Assembly (NCBI GenBank): GCA_036346395.1
Contig: CM070613.1
Coordinates: forward strand, 25,104,818-25,168,817
Direction of reading: 5' to 3'
Source of the DNA: Hsuehochloa calcarea
Lineage: Eukaryota; Streptophyta; Magnoliopsida; Poales; Poaceae
Length of the DNA: 64,000 nt
Shown here: piece after piece, positions 57,333 to 64,000 of the stretch
Layout: each line of letters opens with the position of its first letter
Numbering within the stretch: position 1 is the stretch's first letter
Program-made: the position numbers and the translations under genes
The notes under the pieces: generated by a model
Database searches by the model: none
The model's input: the letters and a program-made list of their open reading frames with translations, nothing else
What the model was told of the DNA's origin: nothing

Positions 57333-60300
57333 ATGGGTCTCTTCTGCTCTGCTCCTAAGGTGTACAAGCCGGCGTCCGAGGTCAATCTTGGCCCCGACAG
57401 CGACGAAATCTACATTAGTCCCAATGTTCAAGGTTCCTGATCGTTCCCATTTTGCTGTTCTGTTCATGCTTCAGAGCTTGGCATTTAGAATTCAGTTATT
57501 GGAAGTGATCTCTATGCTTCTGTCGAAACATTTCTTTTTCTTCAGCTCCTCGGGTTGCTGGGCTTCTGGTGAAGATCTTTGCGTGGGTTCTGGAGATGCC
57601 GATCGTCGGTTCGATAGTGCTTTACATCCTGAAGAAAGACAATCTCGTCAATAAGGTGATCAAAACTTCTGATTTAAAAAAAAACTCTTCTTTTTGGTAT
57701 TGCAGATGTAGTATAATCTAATCATGGCTGCTATGTAAAAGTCAACAGTAATAAGACTAAATCAAATATTGTTTTAGATGTGTCTGAATTGACTTGCTAC
57801 AATAGCACTGAAACTGTAATGTTCTTGCACATTATTGGAGATTTTTTCTCAAGCATCTCTTCCTCTGATTTGCTAAATTATTGAACACATCATCACTGTA
57901 GCTTGTCTTGGATGCTGAAATCCCGGAGCCACCACTGTTCACTGCAACTCACAGTTGGCAAGGTTCTTTCTGTTTCTTACCTCCGATCGTGCCAAATTCT
58001 TGCATTAATTCAGCAAAAAAAAATCACACTGGATTTAACCCAAACCATTGTTGCTGCAGACATTCCTGAGCAGAATGTCAACCTGACCAAGCCCGACTTA
58101 TCGCCGGCAGAGCGTGTTCAGGAGGCTGTCAGCTGCCTTCCCGCCTGCCTGGAATCGACACTCGCCGATCCATCGTCGGGCTTCAAGCACTGGACGATGC
58201 GGGACTTTGCGAAGGCCTACAGTTCAGGAGAGATTACTCCTGTCATGGTAAAGATTTTTTTTTGAACCAAAAGATGGTAAATATTTTTTAGCCCAACTAA
58301 GATTAATTTAGCTTTACATCGTAATCAACAGTAACTATTATTAGACTCAAATGGTTATCTGTTAGTATAACTCAAATGGTTATCTGTTAGTATAACACTA
58401 GCCATCAACCCGTGCATCTGCACGGACATAACACTTTTTAAATATTATTTTCAGGGCTAAGAAATTTTGTAACTTTTAGCTCCTAACTAATATGAATTTT
58501 ACATATATTTTTTAGTTTGAAATTATCTATCAAAATTCTAAAAGTTTTAAATGTATACAATTTAAAATTTTGCTTTTATATTAAGTGACAAATCTATACA
58601 TTTTTGCTTTCGATTTTTGGTAAGTCCATATTATAACGCTATAGATTTAACGTTAACCTTAAGATCTTATGTAGAAATCTGGTTATATTAATTTCTCACA
58701 TGTTTGGGTGTCTTTATTTAGTAAGTATCTGCATCCTACACAGTTATTTGATAAAGCTATATGCGTTCAAAACGAAAACGCCATGTACGTTTGAATATTG
58801 GAGTATCAGAGTCCAACTCTAATTAGTAAATGCAACGTAGGTCAATCAGCATGCCTGCACGTGGCCTAAAAAATAAATCCAAGCGTGGCCTACACGTGCC
58901 ACATGATGAATGGATGGTTATGATTTTCCTAAAAAAAACCTTTTTACCTCCAAGCATTACGTTGTACCACATGATGAATTGGATGGTTAGGATTTTTCCT
59001 TTTTCTCTGATTAATATGGGAATTTTTACATTTTTTACCTCCTAGGATTAACATAGGGGCTTCTAGGAGAGCCTCCAATTAGTATAGATATAGATACTAC
59101 AACGTTTTGTACCTCTAGGTGTAACTGATTCACTGAACTTAGGAGGTTTCATGCAGTTCATGTTCCAGAATCCTGACAATCAGAATGTTCCATGCAATTT
59201 AGATTGTAAGACATGAGCAATGACGCGTCTTTTCGCAGGTCGCAAAGAGATTTCTGGCTGCAGTGAAGGAATGTTCAGGCCCTGATCTAAACATGGCCTT
59301 CTTCATCAGCTACAATCCCGAAGACATCATCAGGCAGGCGGAGGAGTCCACCCTCAGATACCAGCAAGGTAAACAAATTAATTCCAGCTCCTCCATTTAC
59401 CACATGCTGCCGCACGGTGACAACGAAGCAATTAAATCAACGCGGCAATGAACATTACTACTAATATTTAACAATGGTGAGGTACTCGCACCTCCCAGCC
59501 AACCAGTGCCTCACTGTCTTGCTTCATCACCATTGACCTGGATTCAGCTCACCAGATTCTGCAGAAATTAGCCGACATAACCACCGTGCACCGTTCTTAC
59601 TGCATACCTGCCATTTGCACACTAACCTGCATGTATGTACTGTACATACCTCATACCTTGGCCATGATTCACTGGTGAAGAAGTAGCCATTGGCACATTA
59701 GATAGGCCCAGTACCGCACCATGAACAGTAGTCATGCTGCCATTTGCAGAGTCTGGAAATGGGCAAGCGTACCAGCTAGGCGAACAGTATCAACAACTCC
59801 TTTGCAGAAAGACGTTGGCAGAGCAATGTCCATGAGGCCTCTGAACCATCCCTTCTGATCTCTGCAAAGATCTTTCCACACGGGAGAAAGGAAGAGCGCG
59901 CAGCTCGTTGTTACAGTTTTACAGATGCGAAGCTAAGCTGACAAGAAACAGCAAATTCAGACAGCGATGAGGATTTTCACAGAAACGGCCTTGTCTTCCC
60001 CCCTTTCTGTTGAATTAACTCCTGCATATTCGATCCGGGATATATACATACATGGTCCTGATTCCTGAAGACGAAACCGGGCATTGATTGCTCAAAGGGA
60101 CGGTTAGTTGCTACTGCATGTGGTTGCATGCAGGGCGAATTAAGCAGAGGTCTTTCTTCTGTAGGGTTTGCTGATCTGTAGAATTGAAGGAAGGGAGAAA
60201 TTGCATGGCATCATTCTTGCATTCATGCAGATTTACTCACTTGCTGGATGCATCATTTCTTGGCTTCTGAATTCTGATTGGCTTTCTAATCGTAGGAGTG

Positions 60301-60373
60301 CCACTCTCTGCCATGGATGGAGTGCTGGTGGCCGTGAAAGACGAGATCGATTGCCTGCCATACCCAACAACTG
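57333..60373 (+). CDS. FAAH: Fatty acid amide hydrolase (amidase-signature family), 5' part: exons 1-6
   Basis: Exons are 57,333-57,432, 57,546-57,655, 57,902-57,962, 58,060-58,247, 59,239-59,368 and 60,296-60,373, all with GT/AG borders and consistent phase; 222 codons are readable. The N-terminus MGLFCSAPKVYKPASEVNLG, a hydrophobic stretch (LLVKIFAWVLEMPIVGSIVL), IPEPPLFTATHSWQDIPEQN and RFLAAVKECSGPDLNMAFFI match plant FAAH as I remember it. These enzymes hydrolyse N-acylethanolamines at endomembranes. The amidase-signature catalytic Lys is present at residue 211 (LVAVKDEIDCLPYPTTG). The GGSSGG block with the Ser-cis-Ser pair, and the rest of the domain, are not found up to 64,000, where the sequence is transposon. 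Exon 6 ends at a normal donor, so the gene may continue beyond the window across a large intron, or be truncated. Confidence 0.85.
58347..58397. repeat. 25-bp direct tandem duplication beside the Helitron
   Basis: ACTCAAATGGTTATCTGTTA (+GTATA) occurs twice in a row immediately before the Helitron end at 58,398. Confidence 0.8.
58398..59088 (-). mobile_element. Non-autonomous Helitron (691 bp) in FAAH intron 4
   Basis: Read on the minus strand it starts TCTATACTAATTGGAGG at 59,088. It ends with a hairpin (CCGTGCA-GA-TGCACGG), an 8-base spacer and CTAG at 58,401-58,398, with A before and T after, as expected for Helitron insertion between A and T. There is no target duplication and no helicase coding. 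The interior has two imperfect copies of a segment with CACATGATGAATGGATGGTTA (about 58,898 and 58,968). Confidence 0.8.
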
Positions 60374-60655
60374 GTAAAAAAACTATAAATGAGATTATTG
60401 TGTCGCAGTGAAAATTATTTCGACAGTTATCGGTGGTAAATTCAAACCACATCCAAAAATTTCGGTTTTGATAAATTTTGTCAAAAAAAATAAATAAATT
60501 TGCTTGAATTTTATTCAAATTTGATTTTTTTTAAAAAAAATCCAAAAAATTGATTTTTTTTTTTGGAAAATTTTGGCCAAAATTTAATCAAATTTCCCGG
60601 TCACCGGCGTTACCACTACCCTCCTAATTTTTCTCCCAACCGGTAGCGGAAATAT
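60374..60655. other. Intron start with AT-rich repeat sequence
   Basis: After the exon 6 donor comes AT-rich sequence with AAATTTTGG/CCAAAATTT inverted words and CGGTCACCGGCGTTACC. It resembles a dispersed grass repeat, but I cannot name the family or see its ends. Confidence 0.4.
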
Positions 60656-61479
60656 TGTTGTGTCGTATCATAAAAGGCCGATGGAGCATACAAATTTGAG
60701 AAAGAATATATCGGTCGGGAAAAAAAGAGCTATAGGAATTAGGGTTTTAATCAGGAGCAGCGGGATAGAGAGCTGGCGTCATGTCGACTTGTCGAGGCCC
60801 CAGTACGTAGGGCGTTCTGTACACTGTGAGGCAAAGATAAAAGATTGCTGATCTCACTGCGTTTCGCCGTACAAACATCTGTCAGAAAACAGTACAAGAA
60901 ATCACACCCCATCCCGAGATGCGATCGATGCACGCAACAACGTTACTGCTGCTGCATGTGAAGGCCTAGCATCGGGAGATAACTCACTCATCTTTCTAAT
61001 TTCGCGCGCACACAAGAATTAATCACAAATCACACGAAGGAAGAAAAGACACACATACACTACCGTACTACATTTTCTCTCTTCTCTCTATTATGTTATT
61101 CCATACTCTTTCAAAATAAATAAACTGGTTACAATGCATTTTATACCTACAATATATCATGTAACCTCTCCACTAACACAATCAAGTAGATCACTACCTC
61201 CACTATATGCACTAACTTCACTACATGCATTAGCTAATTACTCTATTAACATGCGAAATATTTAGACAACAAGATTAATTCCAACAATCACTCCCTTAAT
61301 CTTGTTATATCAAGTTTCTCATTTGAAAGACCAATCTTCCGACGCATATCAAAGAAGCACTACTTTTCTCTTGCTAACCACGCCACATAGTTGCTGCCCA
61401 TGAACAGAGGGTACTGGAGGGACGCATTTCCCTTCTCTTCCTCCCTTCGCGGCCATCTCTTACCGCCGGTGACACGACT
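60656..61479 (-). mobile_element. 3' end of a copia element, minus strand, cut by another LTR
   Basis: CCAACA at 61,281-61,286 followed by ATCACTCCC (a polypurine complement) is the same arrangement as in the gag-only copia at 7,817-7,830, so 61,286 is the outer end of a 3' LTR. Read on the minus strand, the bases beyond it (61,287-61,360) encode FDMRRKIGLSNEKLDITRLR, which looks like a copia polyprotein C-terminus. The other LTR border is less sure: TGTTGTG at 60,656 is the best TG, giving 631 bp; 60,847 is an alternative. Coding sequence stops at 61,479. Confidence 0.55.
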
Positions 61480-64000
61480 TGTCGGTGTCGGACCTGGATT
61501 TTCTAATCCCGAATCCTCTGCGAATACACTGTGCTATTCCTTGGATCAGTAGATAGCACTCACAGATACATCACTGAATCATTTCATACATGGCTTAAAA
61601 CCATACCATTCATTAATTTAACGCATCAGAGTTTATATAGACCGCATCGGGTCAAGTTTTACAATAAAGGCCGAACAAGTCAAATGATTACATCACAAAA
61701 GTAGCGGAAGCGACAACGGAAGCAAAAAGGTGAGGCACATCTCTCCACAGGCAAGCGACTAGGGAAACCTGTGTTCATCCGATATTACCCGAAAACTCAG
61801 ATAATATAGGATGCACATAAATACCAGCGGAGTCAGCTAGACTGGGGCAAGACTAGAACAACTAAGAACTAAACTAAGCTTCAAGAACTCCTGGGTCTTC
61901 AGACATCTGGTTCCTCGTAGTAGTCGTAATCTCCAATATTTCCTGCTTCTGAGGGTTTGGGGAAAGAGCGAGAATGAGCACAACTACCGTGCTCGCGAGC
62001 CAACACACAGAATGCAATAGTATACATGCAAGGCTTAACAAGGATGACTCAGGTTCTTTTATTTGCTAAAGCAACATTTTCAATTATCATAATTACAAAG
62101 TCATATGACTTAGCATTTTGAATAAATTGCATTTTTATTAAAGCGAGAAGTGCAATTATTAAATAACAGTAGAGGTTACCTCCACCTCATGCTTAAATTT
62201 GATAACGGCTACATCCACCGATTATCAACACTGGGTAAGGCTACCCAGGAAAAATCCAAAACAAGGGCTGTATGAGCCCACCACATTTTTTTTCCACCCA
62301 CAAAGGTTTTTTTTTTGAAATAGAGCTAACTCATGTTAAGTTCCCATGTCCGCCTTTAACCGTAGGCGCGGCTGTTTAAACAGTTTAGACTCTGCAGAGG
62401 TTGTACACTGTACCCACAAGAGATAATCATACTCGTTACCCCACATGATTCCTTAGTCATGTAGTTGAGCGATCGTCACATTAACTTTTCAACGTATCTT
62501 GCCTCTTCCGTCATCTCACTCGTATGGGCTGCCCCCACTTGCGGTGGGTCCCATAAGTTGTGCGGGATGTCTGCCACCACGACTTGCATAGCTGGCGACT
62601 TCACCCTCCCTTGGTGTTCCATTCAAGCTGGATCGAATCCACTACTTGCACCACCTTGCTCGACCACCGATGAGATGACTTCCAAGATTTAATACATTTA
62701 CTAAGCCAAGTTGCACTTTGCAGACTTGCGGTTGTACTTGTTTGACACAGGAGGTCATGACAGGATTAAGTCCTTAAGGTTATCTGGCCACGTTCCCTAG
62801 GCTACATTAGCACCCATCAACATCCCATTCATCATACCATCCGCCCAGACAATAACAACAATTTATTAGGGTTTTGAGGAGGGAAACCAATTAACACAAC
62901 ACACTAGTCATTTACATCCAATGACTGCCCAAAACCATTTTCATGATTTAAAGATGATGAGCGGGACATTTATTGTCCCGGTACTTAAGCAAGATTAGCA
63001 TGTCGCTTAAGTACAACCTATACTAGTATTTACCATATATTTACTAGGGTGACAAAGAATACTGTATTTGATTTATCAAAGGATGGCTTAATAAGTAATT
63101 AATCAGCAAATGCGTATTTAACTACCTTAAGCTTTAACATACATTTGATTACAAAAGTAAAGCATGCAACTTTGATATTTTAAATAAGCATAGTTTGCAT
63201 AAAATGTAGGCTCAGAATGATCAAAGTATTGAATTGCCTGGGTCAAAGGTTGAAGAATCTAGGTATCCTTGAGCGTGGTCGAAGTTGGGGTCACCGGCTT
63301 CTTCGTACTCTACTCAGACGATCGCACCGGAAATAAAGAAACAAGCAAATAAGACAAATAAATACAATATCCAAAATAAATGAATTCAACATAAATCAAA
63401 CCAGTACCATAATATAGGTTTTGAAGTTACAAATTTTTGGGCACAAGTTTCATATTTTTCGGAGTTATAATGAAAAAGATATGAATTTTTGAAACTTTTA
63501 AACGATTTTTCAATTAAACAGAAAATCAGAAAAACCGGAAAAATTCCCCGCCGACACGTGGCCTCTGGTCCACAAGATAAGGTCGTGGACCGGTCCACGA
63601 CGGCGAGGCGCTGAGACCGCGTCAGATCGCAAGTGGGCCTCATTTCCACCGCGTGGCGCTACGGTGGGGCCCACTCACAAGATGTCCATGTAGAGAGAAG
63701 TCGTCTTCTCATTGCATGGAGGAGACGAGGGGCGGGAGAAACGGGAGAGGGAGGGCGGCGGGCGCACGGCCGGAGGCGGCAAAGAAGAAGCGCGGGGAGC
63801 GGAGCCGGAGCCGGAGGCGAAGATGCGGCACCAGCGACACCGAGGGCGACACAGACCGAGGGCGAGGCGGCGAGGGAGGCGCCGAGGCCGAGTCGAAGGA
63901 GAAGGCCGGCGGAGGAGGTGCCGAGGCCGAGGGAGGAGGTGAAGGGGTGTAGGGAGGAAGGAGGAGAGGAGGCGCGGCTTTTATAGCCGGTGGAGGCGAG
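61480..64000. mobile_element. Probable very long LTR of a gypsy-type element, open at the right edge
   Basis: Begins TGTCGGTGTCGGACCTGG at 61,480, breaking the copia sequence. It continues with sequence whose style (GACTCTGCAGAGGTTGTACA at about 62,389, hairpin GGGACATTTATTGTCCC near 62,963, GC-rich end with GGCTTTTATAGCC near 63,973) I recall from long grass LTRs. No internal coding region or second LTR is in view. Strand and family are not determined. The Arg/Glu-rich frames after 63,630 are GC-skew artefacts. Confidence 0.5.

Noticed and set aside
63633..63986. Arg/Glu-rich open frames near the right end
   Set aside because: GC-rich, low-complexity, open in all three forward frames, no domain; better explained as LTR sequence.

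Overview
The window looks like nuclear DNA of a grass, most likely rice or a close relative. The evidence is intron-containing plant genes in low-density order, Ty1/copia and chromodomain Ty3/gypsy retrotransposons with iMet-tRNA primer sites, a SIRE/Maximus-type copia, MULE, hAT, MITE and Helitron debris, and predicted proteins that match grass families from memory. No bacterial, organellar, CRISPR, rRNA or tRNA feature was seen.

Layout. (1) 1-41,325 is a tandem segmental duplication inflated by nested transposons. The repeated unit holds the 3' part of a CBS-CBS-PB1 domain gene (CBSCBSPB type), its 3' flank and the 5' end of a copia element (here copia-3). Copy 1 (671-7,283) keeps only the last, intact coding exon of the gene inside this window (795-971); the rest lies off the left edge, beyond a minus-strand copia LTR at 540-670. 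Copy 2 (7,284 to about 41,325) begins with a 5'-truncated copy of the same gene (7,284-11,130) that carries two nonsense codons. Copy 2 then took insertions that copy 1 lacks: a gag-only copia with LTRs in a gene intron (7,503-9,514), a copia (copia-2, 11,553-16,065), a chromodomain gypsy (17,117-22,329) and a SIRE-like copia (from 23,044). A second, local duplication repeats the gypsy 5' end, the spacer and part of the SIRE LTR at 30,297-33,762. After that copy 2 resumes the unit sequence and ends with the full copia-3 element (36,005-41,325).

(2) 41,326-50,190 is repeat-rich intergenic DNA with a degenerate Mutator-like transposase (about 44,560-46,190 and on to about 47,660), itself split by a 777-bp hAT-like element that has a clean 8-bp target duplication.

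(3) 50,190-60,373 is the genic part. A complete filament-like plant protein gene (four coding exons, 928 codons, long coiled coil) is followed head-to-tail by the first six exons of a fatty acid amide hydrolase (amidase-signature) gene. One FAAH intron contains a 691-bp Helitron. After exon 6 the sequence enters a copia 3' end and then what looks like a very long gypsy LTR (61,480 to the right edge), so the catalytic-serine exons are either beyond the window or lost.

The genes do not form an operon or pathway; the common theme is gene and transposon duplication. I found no convincing new biological system. The most informative features are the nested, datable rearrangement series, the gag-only copia, and a copia family with TG...TA LTR ends.
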